From Hypericum androsaemum (Eukaryota; Streptophyta; Magnoliopsida; Malpighiales; Hypericaceae), in assembly GCA_963995505.1 (NCBI GenBank), contig OZ023195.1, forward strand, positions 6,902,109-6,966,108: DNA of 64,000 bases, in the 5' to 3' direction. Below the pieces are notes generated by a model. That model was not told the DNA's origin. It saw only the letters and a program-made list of their open reading frames with translations, and made no database searches. The position numbers were made by a program, and so were the translations under genes. Positions within the stretch are counted from its first letter, which is position 1. The number at the start of each line of letters is the position of its first letter. Shown here one piece after another: positions 1 through 9,955 of this stretch.

Positions 1-423
1 GCTTTGAATTGGGTACGGAGTGTAGGAAATTATTTCGAACAGTTTGGAGTAAAAGAGACCACGCTAGCATGCCTAGTTATGTGACACTGACATGTCTTTT
101 ATGTGATATTCACATGTTCCATTATGTAATTCTGGCCAGTGTATTTTTCGTGTTTGCGATACTCACATGTCCTGTTGACGATACTGGCCTGCGTAGTTTT
201 TTTTTCCATTTTGAGTCCTGTGATTCTGTATTTTTATAAAAAAAACTTATGCGTATCCTTTACTTCAAACCGTTTAGAATGGGAACATTCCGTACCCAAT
301 CCATTGCCATTGCGTTGTACATCACTTGGAAGTTGGGCCAGATGGGCCGCGTGCTCCCTTCAGTCAATTGGAATCGTTCTCGCTGTGTGTAGTCTCACCT
401 TCAGCAGAATCAAACTTCATCAA
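1..423. other. no gene recognised
   Basis: Short open frames on the plus strand overlap each other here, but they have no recognisable motif and no gene-like composition. I see no repeat family or element end in this stretch. Confidence 0.5.
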
Positions 424-700
424 ATGCTACAATTTTGGATTAAAATATTACCTTATATGATTCGCACCATATATAGAATTATAAGTAGTTACTTTTTATG
501 AATTAAAAAATGTTTGTTATTATTGATAACTTCATAAAAATGCTGTAATTTTGGATTAAACTATTACTTTATATAATTCACACCATATCTAGAATTGTAA
601 ATAGTTACTTATTATGGATTTAAAAAAATGCTTGTTATTATTGATAACTTCATGAATGGTGTAATTTTGAATTAAAATATTATCTTATTTTTGCGGGAGT
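424..700. repeat. 116-bp tandem repeat, about 2.4 units
   Basis: A unit beginning near 425 (AATGCT then AATTTTGGATTAAA) recurs at 541 and again, partly, at 657, giving a period of 116 bp. Each full unit also carries a TTGTTATTATTGATAACTTC segment. Two diverged units of the same repeat recur at about 6118-6260, and one partial unit at about 16160-16212, always just beyond an S1 gene in the duplicated block. Confidence 0.8.
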
Positions 701-1468
701 CTACTTTTCTTTTTGAGGGGAGACAGAATACTTATCCAGTTATCCATAATAACTGGACTCCAACCAATATTATGTTACGGTTGAATTAATAGATCATCAA
801 TCAAGATGAACTATATGCTCAAAATTAATTTTATATTAGTTATTGCAAGATTACAAGAATTATTTTTCGATCTTATTCGATTTTGAATTAATTATTAAAA
901 TTGCATAATCTGTTAAGATATTTAAAAAATAAAAAATTTATAATAAATATCTAACATTTACTCGATCTCTAGACGTGTTAGAACGTCCTTTATCTACAAT
1001 GAGATACCAGGCCCGGCCCGGCCCATTCAATGGACACATCCCTCCCAACGGCGCCGTTTCCTCTATTTTTCGTATTTGCTTAATTCCAAAGCTTCCCGAT
1101 TCAACGACCCACCCACTTGGAACGAATTAAACCATCTCTTCGAAAAAACTCAGGCAAGAAATTAACCCCAAAAAAAAGGAAAAAGGAAAAAGGAAAAAAG
1201 AAAAGGGGTTGGGGGCTCTTCAACGTGTACGATGACACTCCCTTTTTCTTTCTTTCTTTTATTTCCCGTGTAGAGCTAGGATTGGATTTAAGTCATTTAA
1301 CATAAGAAGTCTATCATTGGTGTGCCGTTGGATTAGAATTTTCGTATCTCACTCAAAACCGTAATTAACATTGTCGTAGTAGCGGTAGTTGCGGTTTTAG
1401 CTGAAATCTGTTCCACAAAATTAGCTGCCTTTAGAAGCTATGATAGGGTTTAGGGTTTAGGACATATA
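700..1468 (+). promoter_or_regulatory. 5' flank of SFT2-like fragment, duplicated
   Basis: This stretch aligns by eye with 6270-6660. Shared segments include CTACTTTTCTTTTTGAG, the GATCATCAATCAAGAT stretch and a GC-rich GAGATGCCAGGCC block at 1000-1050. It ends in a short telomere-like TAGGGTTTAGGGTTTAGG run at about 1445-1460, a motif often seen in plant promoters (telobox). Because the SFT2-like exon follows directly, I infer that it is that gene's old promoter and 5' UTR. No active promoter can be shown. Confidence 0.45.
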
Positions 1469-1761
1469 ATGGACGATGACCAATCCGTACTCGAGCCAAA
1501 ATCCGAGCCCTTGCGACGAACTAACTCGTTGCGAGGTTCTGTTTGCGTGGTTGATGTGTTTGACTTAGAAATCCGAAATGTCTTCGCAGAGTCTCGAAAG
1601 AAGTGAGAGAGATACCTGAGAGCTTGCAGTCCGCCACTAGTAGTATCCCTTCCGGGAAAGCTCTTGTCTACTTCGGGTTGTTCCTGGCCGCCGGGGTATT
1701 CTTTATCTTCATCGCCTTCTCCCTCTTCCTGCCTGTTATCGTGTTGGTGCCCCAGAAGTTT
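1469..1761 (+). pseudogene. SFT2/Got1-like vesicle transport protein, exon 1 fragment
   Basis: SFT2/Got1-like proteins are small multi-span membrane proteins of Golgi-endosome vesicle traffic. From the ATG at 1469 a frame reads MDDDQSVLEPKSEPLRRTNS and stops at a TGA near 1603. The adjacent frame then reads VREIPESLQSATSSIPSGKA followed by two hydrophobic spans (LVYFGLFLAAGVFFIFIAF, then LFLPVIVLVPQKF). That is the conserved SATSS-SGKAL plus first transmembrane hairpin of plant SFT2-like proteins. A small indel around 1595 separates the two halves. After PQKF similarity ends in a T/C tract, and no further exon of this gene is present. The piece is therefore a frameshifted exon-1 fragment. Family assignment rests on motif memory. 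Confidence 0.65.
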
Positions 1762-1884
1762 TTTTTCCCCTTTTGTTCTTCTCTCTGCCATACAGATATC
1801 ATTCGTAGCCTGCATTTTTTATATAGATTTTGCTAGATGTTCCTCAATGCTAAAAATCAAATATTTGTGTATACTTATGTGGTC

Positions 1885-2212
1885 CGTTTTGGGTTACGTC
1901 ATGGTTGACTTGTTGGACATCGTTTTCTATCCATATAAAAAAGCAATGGTATACTGTCCTGGAAAGGGCCGGATGAAAACTAAATGAGTAAGTTGAACAA
2001 GATCCTTCGAATGTAAGATTATGAGTGCTCAAGTCATTATCCGAAGATTCATAGTGCACAGTAAGGAATCGACTAAAACCAATAACATTATTGAGAACAG
2101 CTGCAGTTTTATCATCTATACTATTGTTTTTGTGGAGCATTGTCGTCCCACTTACCGTAGTGGACAAGATTGTTACCATTAGGAAGAAGAAAAGACACAA
2201 AATTATAAGCCA
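1885..2212 (-). pseudogene. S1-family protein homologue, type X copy 1, 3'-truncated
   Basis: On the minus strand the frame reads MVTILSTTVSG, then VLNNVIGFSRFLTVHYESSD, FSFHPALSRTVYHCFFIWIE and VQQVNHDVTQN. These are the hydrophobic leader and the conserved LTVH...YHCxFxW core of plant self-incompatibility S1-like secreted proteins. Similarity to the other type X copy (12865-13912) ends at about 1885, so the C-terminal third is missing. The ATG at 2210-2212 is one base out of frame with the body, as it also is in the other X copy. A LINE inserted immediately upstream at 2215. Small secreted S1 homologues act outside the cell as signalling ligands in some plants; no function is inferred for this copy. 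Confidence 0.8.
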
Positions 2213-3919
2213 TTTTTTTAAAAAGACAATACCATAGCATAAGATTAATCTTAGGAGTGATACAAGAGGAGCTCACGAAGCTCAAAAGGAGGATTGCTAA
2301 CTAAATCCTCAAAATCAAAAGAGAGGGCAATAGCCTTAGCCATCTAATCTACCACTACATTAGCTACTCTAAAAATATATACAAGTTTACACAAAGGTAA
2401 ACTCAAAAGAGTAGATTGGATGTCCAAGGCCAAGTTCTCAAGTTGCCAATCAAGTTCAAAAGAACCTGCGCTGATGAGGGAATTAACTGCAGCTTGACAA
2501 TCGGATTCAATAATTGTGCACCTGAAGTTGTAGTGTTGCTTGATGAAAGAGGCGGCCTCACCTATGGCTTGCATTTCAGCTTCTAGAGCTGAATTGAGGG
2601 TGTTGCACGAGTGCGGGAGTTATTGACCATTCCCCTATAGTCTCGAGCAATAATTGCGATGCCAGCTGGAGCTGAAGTTGAAATCCAGGAAGCATCAGTA
2701 TTTACTTTGATAGTGCCCTTTTCAGGAGGTCTCCAGCACTCAGCCCTGGCCATTACAGGGGAATGATTCTGGTCCCGCAATCCAGCAAGTTCCTGACACT
2801 TATGAACACTCTTAGGCCAAGTAGCAAGAGGATCTAGGGCACAACCCTAATAATTGTGTTCATTTGGTGTCAACCAAACCTGCTAACAAGTGAATACGAC
2901 CTGCAAGATCAGATCAGGCCTCTCCGCTTCATCCAAAGTATTGATAGTGTGCTGCAGCCAAGAATTAAAGTCCAAAGAGTCCCTCCTCTCAGGAGTCACT
3001 CCAATCGAAGACATGAACCACGTGGCCCTAGCATGTGGGCATTCAATGAGAGCATGTATCACATCTTCGACCTTCACACCACAAACTTTGCAGGTTTGCT
3101 CATTCGTGATTTGCCTCCTCATCAGATTTTGTGCATTTGGGAGGGCATTATTAGCAGCCCTCCATAAAAAATGTCTGATTTTTGGGAAGATTTTTAGCTT
3201 CCGGAGCCTGCACCACATAAAGTTAGAAGGGACATCAGGATTTGCTAGGTTGTTTTTTATAGCATGATAACCTAACTTAACAGTATACTTCCCTAACTTG
3301 GCAGGGAGCCAAATAACTTTGTCCCACACCAGGTTAGGTCTCAGCAGTTGCATTTCCCTGACCAAACTGCTCCAGGTCCAAGAAGGTTTCACTCCCTTCC
3401 TACCCTGCAAAAATGAGCTCCTAGGAAAGTACACAATCTGCAGCAATTTATAACATAAGGAATCAGGGTCGTTTGGCGATGACAGGTTTTTACTGAGGCT
3501 CCGGCTGCAACTGCATACTATAAGTATGTGGGGGGCGTGTGTGTGGATCTGCTGATTTCTGTTGTGGTAGCTAGGATTTTAGCTAGTCGATATGCCTTCG
3601 AGGTGGGCGGGCCGGTAAGCTTCTTTATTGAGGCGGGCCCCTTCATGGGGCACCCTGGGGATATGCTGTGTATGGACATTAGTTTCTCCTATCTTTTCTT
3701 TTAGTAATGCAATTCTTTTTCCGGCAAAAAAAAAGCCTGCTTGGCCAGGAGAGCCTCATTGAAAGCCCTCGTACTCCTAAAACGAAGACCACCAACTCTC
3801 TTTGGTATGGTCAGAATCTCCCATTTCCTCCAGTGAACCTTCCCTGTTTCAAGATCACCTGCCTACAAAACTTTGCCATCAAGATCACCTCCAGTGAACC
3901 TTCCCTGTTATAAGCCATT
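2203..3919 (-). mobile_element. L1-like LINE fragment with 12-bp target-site duplication
   Basis: The 12-bp direct repeat TTATAAGCCATT occurs at 2203-2214 and 3908-3919. The duplicated block at 13900 has the same sequence uninterrupted, so the empty site is visible. The insert reads on the minus strand. It shows an RT C-terminal piece at about 3735-3790 (GGLRFRSTRAFNEALLAKQA). Next comes a zinc-binding RT domain at 2883-3446 with KIRHFLWRA and CKVCGVKVEDVIHALIECPH, and then an RNase H-like domain at 2344-2780 (IKVNTDASW, IIESDCQAAV). The T run at 2213-2219 is the complement of a short poly(A) tail. The element is 5'-truncated and frameshifted between domains. Confidence 0.85.
3486..3735 (+). 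mobile_element. nested LINE 3' end, opposite orientation
   Basis: Between the ALLAKQA and NDPDSLCYK coding pieces of the minus-strand LINE lies about 250 bp of unrelated sequence. It ends in TAGTAATGCAATTCTTTTT, a CCGGC and nine A residues (about 3728-3735). That is a typical plant L1 3' end with its poly(A) tail on the plus strand. It is therefore a second, 5'-truncated LINE inserted into the first. The exact target-site duplication was not resolved. Confidence 0.6.
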
Positions 3920-5149
3920 TCAACCTCACTCTTCGGATCTAGTTATTCAAAAATGTATGCATTTATTTGAGTGCCAATCCTATTTATTTCCAAAACTTCA
4001 TCTCATAAATAGAAGGAACTTCATTGAAAATAATTTTCTTCCTATCGCTTATTTTCCTGCTTAATATGATACAAAAGCGTTATCAACAATAATAAAATAT
4101 CAGGTCCAATTAGGATTAAGAAACTTGTTTGGTAGCCTTTTAATTAATTTTATTTGCTAATTAATGTATTACCCGATATGAGAGTTCTAGTCCTATTTAT
4201 TCCGATAATTGTCTATGACATGATCATCTTATTTGCGGGCTGTGATCAAGAGGTTAATATCCGATGTGCCTTCCGGAGAATGTATACGACAACTTGGGTT
4301 TGAAAGGGGTTTTTATTTTTATCTTTAAAATAAATAAGAATGATATATCGTATTTAAGATGAGAGAGACATCATCTCAGACGGTGAAATATCACTAGTGA
4401 TCGAAAAAATAGTTCAAGGTATTAATTGACACATTTAGACAAATAGAATTGGTCAAGTGAAACAATTTCAAATACATGGTGCTTATTAGATTTTTTAAGT
4501 AAGTAAGAGAAGTTATTTGATCATTATTCCAATAAAAATATTGCAACTTGAAGTGATACAATCGTGTATTATTAATTATTTTTACAGAAAAATCTGAAAT
4601 TTAATTAATTCAATCATTGTAATATTACTCAGAGATTCACGCATTTTCTTAAAGGAAAATTTTTATACCGATAATTATATTCTTTAGAATTTGAACTATG
4701 AAGCTTCGTCAATCCTCCTATACTTTGTACTATTAGGTTAAATACCTCTCGCTCCATGACTCACACGTAATTACGTCTTAAAATTAAAATTCAATAATTA
4801 TCTTTAAAGTAATGGATTGGCCTGGTTTTTTGAGCTACCATAAATAAATAAATTTTTAATAATGTTAGTTCAATTCGTAATTTTAGAGTTCAGTATTTGG
4901 TAGCTATTTATAATAAGATTGTGTAATGATGTATTCTTGAAGAGCTACTGAAATTTAATAAATCAATTCATTGTTGACAATAATTCAATATAAAATATAA
5001 TAAAAAGTAATCAAGAGTCGATGGATAATAAAAGTTGCATTATTAAAGAGATGATCGATACATATTCTCTTTATTTATTGCTCGGCATAGTAAATAAGTG
5101 CTAATGAAATAACTTTTAGAACATGCTATTTATTACATCTCCTACCCAA
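3920..5149. repeat. segmental duplication arm 1 (pairs with 13913-15458)
   Basis: This spacer between S1 type X and type Y copies matches 13913-15458 closely by eye. Shared segments include GCCAATCCTATTTATTTC, TTTTAATTAATTTTATTTGC, GAGAGTTCTAGTCCTATTTA and ATGGATTGGCCTGGTTTTTT. Arm 2 carries an extra insert of about 320 bp at 14095-14415. The duplication shows that the X-Y gene pair was copied as one unit. No coding sequence is seen in this arm. Confidence 0.85.
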
Positions 5150-5916
5150 TCAAAGATTATCGATTCTGCATTCAGGCCCCCAATGAGGGAAACTCGGATA
5201 ATCATCTGGCTGCCAACCAATTGCACCAATTCCATCGGTTGTAACGTTCCAAGCACATACATGATCAGGACAATCTTGATCTCTATTATCCTCGAAAACT
5301 GTACAACTTTGGTGTATTGTATGATTGACTTGTTGAGCATCTCTTCAGACCCATTCAAATCAACAATGGTATAATGTGAGCCCCGAAATTTCGGATGGAA
5401 ACTGAAGGAATAAGATGAATCAGGTTCATTGGGAGGTAGATGATGTTAGGAATTCAGCAACTAGAGAACAAGATCGCACAAACAATACAGAACAAGAGAA
5501 TTGCGTAGTTCGGCCTAATGCCTACGTCCACGGAGAGAGAGGAGAACTTTTATTGATGAGTTTCCAAGCCACAAAGCCATACAAAAAACCTAGCGTAACA
5601 TGCCTTTATATAGAGACAAACCCTTTGGTGTACAAGTAACCTATCTAGGTCGAATTAGGAGTCCAAAACCTAGTCAGAATAGGAATAGGAATAGGAAATA
5701 AGTCTTTCCTATTTCTCGCCATCCCAACAGATGATGAATACCCTGATCATCATCTCCAGATATACAATGTACAATGAGCTATCGATCATAACCAATAACA
5801 TTGTTGATCACTACATTTGTTTTACGAGTGAAATGGATCTTAAATGCAACCCCATTAACAATCACGAGCAAGATTGTTGCTAATTGGAAAAGAAAAAGGC
5901 AAAGGTAGTTAGCCAT
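5150..5916 (-). pseudogene. S1-family protein homologue, type Y copy 1, broken by solo LTR
   Basis: The minus-strand ATG at 5914-5916 opens a leader and S1 body closely matching the intact copy at 15459-15932 (for example INNVIGYD, then HTIHQSCTVFE and CAWNVTTDGIGAIGW). Three in-frame nonsense codons are visible. A TAG replaces the Trp of the RWLTVH motif (about 5790). Two TGA codons lie in the YHCGFEWVW segment, at the Gly and second Trp positions. In addition, a 286-bp solo LTR (5444-5729) splits the gene. A TATATAAATAGG-type TATA box upstream at about 5955-5966 is shared with the intact copy. Clearly non-functional. Confidence 0.9.
5444..5729 (-). mobile_element. solo copia LTR inside S1 pseudogene, TSD GATGA
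   Basis: The insert starts TGTTAGGAATTC and ends CATCCCAACA on the plus strand. It is flanked by the 5-bp repeat GATGA at 5439-5443 and 5730-5734. The intact S1 copy at about 15750 shows the uninterrupted site. The reverse complement matches the LTR at 24524-24805, which is followed by a methionine-tRNA primer site and a copia gag. This is therefore a 286-bp solo LTR of that copia family, with its direction of transcription on the minus strand. No internal region remains, so LTR-LTR recombination is inferred. Confidence 0.93.
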
Positions 5917-5934
5917 TTTAACTTTAAATTGTAT

Positions 5935-6117
5935 ATGTATCATTTGATTGAATACCTATTTATATACGAAACTTTCATCTTATAAATGGATATAAATTTA
6001 TGGCTAAGATTATCTGCCGTAAATTTATCATACGTAGAAATGTAAGTGATGTCCATCTAATAATTACTGAAAATAAAGATAAGACTTCGAGGATGATATT
6101 TCCACCTTATTACTGGT
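5935..6117. promoter_or_regulatory. upstream region of S1 type Y copy 1
   Basis: It matches the region just upstream of the intact Y copy (15933-16150), including CCTATTTATATAC (TATA box on the minus strand) and a GATATTTCCACCTTATTA segment. Confidence 0.5.
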
Positions 6118-6680
6118 AAGTTCATAAATGCTATGATTTTGGATTAAAATATTATCTTATATGATTCGCACCATAGTAAATGGCTAATTTTTATATATTA
6201 AAAAATGCCGGTTATTATTGGTAACTTCATAACTGCTATAATTTGGATTAAAAGATTACGTTTATATTTGTGGGAGACTACTTTTCTTTTTGAGAGGAGA
6301 TATAATACTTATATAGTTATCCATATTAACTGGTCTCCAGATTATGCTACGGTTGAAGTAATAGATCATCAATCAAGATTAACTTTCTGCTCGTGCTAAA
6401 TTATATATTTTTTATTACAAGATTACAAGAGTTATTTTTTCGGATCTTATTCTATTTTGAATTAGTTATTCCAATTGCTGAATCAATCATGTCTTTAAAA
6501 AATGATAAAATATATCTAACAAATATTTAAAATTAGTAGAGAGCTCTAGCAAAAAAAAAATTGGTACATTTCCGATACTCAAAATCTAGGTCAACGTGAG
6601 ATGCCAGGCCAGGCCAGGGCCAACCCATTCAGATGACGCGGGCGGTTTCGCGCTCCGCCAACGACACCGGAATCAAATTT
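6118..6680. repeat. duplicated SFT2-like 5' flank without its exon
   Basis: The stretch repeats the 116-bp units, the CTACTTTTCTTTTTGAG segment and the GC-rich GAGATGCCAGGCC block of 424-1060. It then jumps at about 6660-6690 directly to the GATTTTGGTAGATGCTCCTC segment that in the first copy lies beyond the SFT2-like exon (about 1828). The exon and about 750 bp are missing here, so this copy holds only the flank. Confidence 0.7.
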
Positions 6681-6879
6681 ATAGACCAATTTTTTCGTAG
6701 ATTTTGGTAGATGCTCCTCAATACTAGAAATCAAATGTGTGTATAATTATGAAGAGTCCGTGATTAATAAATTTAACACTAAAAAAGAAAATATTAATGC
6801 ATACATGTCTTCTTTATTTATTACTTAGAACATGAAATACAAGAAAATATAATATTTTTGAAGACAAAATGAAAGCATC

Positions 6880-7135
6880 TAGCTACCCAATTGCACAAAA
6901 TTAATCAAGGATAACGTTTCGAGCACATCTACGCTTACAACATGATTTAGAGTCTTCGGTTTTTTGGAAGACAACGGTGTTAAAAATTTGTTAGGCGATG
7001 TATGTTCATATTTAAAGTTAGTTAATACCGGTGATTTAAGGAAAAAATATGATTTATAGTCTCTGTCATTACTGAAAACTGTGCAAATCTAAGATAACGT
7101 AGGTTGACTTCATGGATATCCTTCTCCATCGATCA
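6880..7135 (-). pseudogene. degenerate S1-family relic (C-terminal part)
   Basis: On the plus strand CCCAATTGCACAAA, GATAACGTTTCGAGCACAT, ACTGAAAACTGTGCAA and TGGATATCCTTCTCCATCG align in order with the C-terminal half of the S1 type Y genes read in reverse. The order, spacing and context match, but no open frame survives and the N-terminal half is absent. It marks an older S1 copy in the array. Confidence 0.6.
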
Positions 7136-7656
7136 AAATCCCAAATTGAATACCGTATCCCAAAATAGAATATCGTATCATTTCTAAAAAAAGATTATAT
7201 GTTAAGGGAGATAATTTCCACCGTGGTCACTTAATAAGTTGGTAAAATTTTGGACAAAAATATTATCTTATATGCAAATTATTTTATCATAAATTTTCTA
7301 GTTTCTTTACATCATAAAAATTATTTGTTACCGATGAATGTGATAACAATATACTATTAAGTATTTAACGGAAAGTGCGAATTAATAGAAAATTTAATGT
7401 TTATTTTTCATCAAATCAAGAATATTGAATGAATTGGATCCCTTCCATGGGCTAACTCGAGACTAGTAGACGTAGGCGGTAAACTATTGGGCTTTTGTCT
7501 GGTAATTGGTCCCCCAAACTACCACTTCCGAAATCAGATCGGATAGATGATAGGCGATGTCTCGCTGGCCTATTGGTTGGAAGTGTTATAAAAGTTTGCA
7601 GATTCGACTATAGGGTGATCAGGCTCTCCTTGGGTCGGGTGATCAGAAGACCCCAC
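7136..7656. other. no gene recognised
   Basis: AT-rich spacer. A short open frame at 7495-7683 has no recognisable motif and runs into the foldback element. Nothing else is supported. Confidence 0.4.
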
Positions 7657-7664
7657 CTCTTTGA

Positions 7665-8927
7665 CGAGTTTTTTCCAAAATAGGTTTAAAAAACTTAGAC
7701 ATATTTCCTAAATAGGCAAAAATTTAATATATTTCCAAAATAGGAAAAATTTTAATTAAATAGGTGACGACTCACATAGGGGTCGTCACACCAATTTAAT
7801 ATATAAAAAATAATGGAGGCCACCCAAAAGTAGGTCGCCTCCCTGACATATATTTTTTATAATTTCGGTCGATCGAACTCGATCATTTTTTGACTTCAAA
7901 CAAAATTTTGACATCGTTACACTCCGTCTTTGGAAAAGTTATAAACTATTAGTTGTCGATATACATCTCATCTTTGCACAGTAATTTGAATCAACTCAAT
8001 CGGAATCCGGAGTAAAAATTTGTATCTCCCAACCAAAATTAGTCGATCGAACTCGATCGGCTTTTGAATTCAAATTTATTTTTGACATCCTTACACTTTG
8101 AATTTGAAAAAGTCATAAACTACAAACAACATATATCGCAGCTTTGCATAGAAATTTGAATCAACTCAATCAGACTCTGGGGTAAAAATTTGTGTCTCCC
8201 AACCGAAATCATTCGATCGAACTCGATTGGCTTTTGAATTCAAACGAATTTTCAACATTGTTACACTCTCTATTTAGAAAAGTTATAACTATAAAATTTT
8301 AGATATATGTCTTAGCTTTGTACAAAAACTTGAATCACCTCAATCTGACTCCGGAGTAAGAAGTTGCAAGAATTATTTTTTTTCTTCTCTTATACTTTGA
8401 TTAAAAAAATAATTTTTGCAACTTCTTACTCCAGAGTCTGATTGAGGTGATTCAAGTTTCTATGCAAAGCGGAGACATATATCTACAACTTTGTAGTTTA
8501 TGAATTTTTTAAATTCGAAGTGTAAGAATGTCAAAAATAATTTTGAAGTCAAAAGCCGGTCGAGTTCGATCGACTAATTTCAGTTAGGATACAAATTTTT
8601 ATTCCAGATTCTGATTGAGTTGATTCAAGTTGTTGTGCAAATTTGAGACATATATCTACAACTTTATAGTTTTAACTTTTCCAAATACGGAGTGTAACGA
8701 TGTCAAAAAAAAATTTGAAGTCAAAAGTCGATCGAGTTTGATCGACCAAAATTAAAAAAAATGTCGCCTCCATTATTATTTTTTATTAAATTGGTGTGAC
8801 GACCCCTATGTGGGTCGTCACTCTTTTTTTATTTTTTAATTAAATTTTTGCCTATTTTGAGAATATATTAAGTTTTTGCCTATTTAGAGAATATATCTAA
8901 TTTTTTGCCCTTTTTGGAAAAAACTCT
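7665..8927. mobile_element. foldback element, 1263 bp, TSD CTCTTTGA
   Basis: The two halves are reverse complements. GAGTTTTTTCC at 7666 pairs with GGAAAAAACTC at 8916-8926. A GGGGTCGTCACACCAATTTA segment near 7790 pairs with its complement near 8790, and the centre is a hairpin around 8393. Direct repeats CTCTTTGA flank it at 7657-7664 and 8928-8935 (9 bp with one mismatch if extended). Each arm contains internal units of about 180-190 bp starting with TCGATCGAACTCGAT. No protein is encoded. Long inverted repeats with an 8-9-bp duplication suggest a Mutator-like or foldback-class element. Confidence 0.88.
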
Positions 8928-9203
8928 CTCTTTGATTGCCCGGAATATGGGGTCAGAAGTAGGTTGTAGGAAACTTTGTGTACTTTTATTTATTTATTTA
9001 TGAAGTTCTTTTTTCCGCCAAAAGAACTTTGATTTTAGAGTTTAGTTTTTGGTAACCATTTATATTAATATTTGATGATGATATATTTTTGCAAGTTATA
9101 ATATTCAATAAACCAATTAGTTCTTGACAATAGTTCAACATAAATTATCAACTATAATAAAAGAAACATTGTTAAAGAGATCATCACTCCGTACATGCCA
9201 TCA

Positions 9204-9490
9204 TTATTTATTGTTAGAAATAGAAAATATGGAAAAGAAAAGAAAATTTAAAACATGATTAAAATACAATTGCATCTCACCCTCAATTAGCGTATGACCG
9301 TCACATTCTTTGGTGCCCCAATGAAGACAATATTGCCTAGGCATTAGCTGCCAACCAATTGCACAAAGTCCAGTAGCTGTCGCTTCCAAGTACATGTTCT
9401 AACAAGACAAAAATCTCTCTCTTATGGAATCGTAAACTGTGCAACTATAGCTAACTATATGGTTGATATGTTGGGCATCCTTGTACACGG
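9204..9490 (-). pseudogene. S1-family relic, C-terminal half
   Basis: Read on the minus strand it gives KDAQH, then SCTVYD, then MYLEATATGLCAIGWQLMPR followed by HWGTKECDGH. These match the KDAQQ, SCTVFE, TTDGIGAxGW and HWGxEC positions of the intact S1 gene. The frame runs on after this without the usual stop and extends into AT-rich sequence. Upstream (to the right) similarity ends at about 9490 at unrelated sequence, so the N-terminal half is lost. Confidence 0.75.
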
Positions 9491-9955
9491 GGTGGATTCG
9501 GTGGGGACAAGACTAGTTCCCAAATTTGGGGACTAAATGAATTATTAAAGCAATCAGGGGTAATTTTGTCAAACTAAAAAATTAGGGATAACACTCTTAT
9601 TTATGAAAGCATTGAAAAGATAAAAGATAAAAATCTATCTCCCATTAGACGTGAAAGACTCTTCACATTTCCAAAGAAGGACTCTTCAAATTTTTTTGAA
9701 CTTCAAAAACCTTACCAGATATTTTTTTTTAATCAAACTTAATATCTTAATCAGTGCCTATAATTTTGTATTTCCTAAACATAAAAAAATTTCTTCAGAA
9801 ATTTATATTTTTTTATTTTGGTCGAATTCATATATGTTCTTTTCTTCTAGTATTTAATCTTTTTTCCTCGTCATCAAGAACATTTCAAGATCAATTTATA
9901 AATCTGGATTTTTTTTACTAAAATCCGAGTTACATATGTATAAAGTTATTCGATT
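9491..9955. other. no gene recognised
   Basis: AT-rich sequence between an S1 relic and a minisatellite. GGGGACAAGACTAGTTCCC near 9506 could mark an element end, but no partner end was found. An open frame at 9651-9857 has no motif. Confidence 0.4.

Noticed and set aside
1445..1462. Telomere repeat
   Set aside because: Only two and a half TTTAGGG units; a promoter telobox at most.
1450..1815. Minus-strand open frame of 121 codons over the SFT2-like fragment
   Set aside because: Antisense shadow of the plus-strand exon; no domain.
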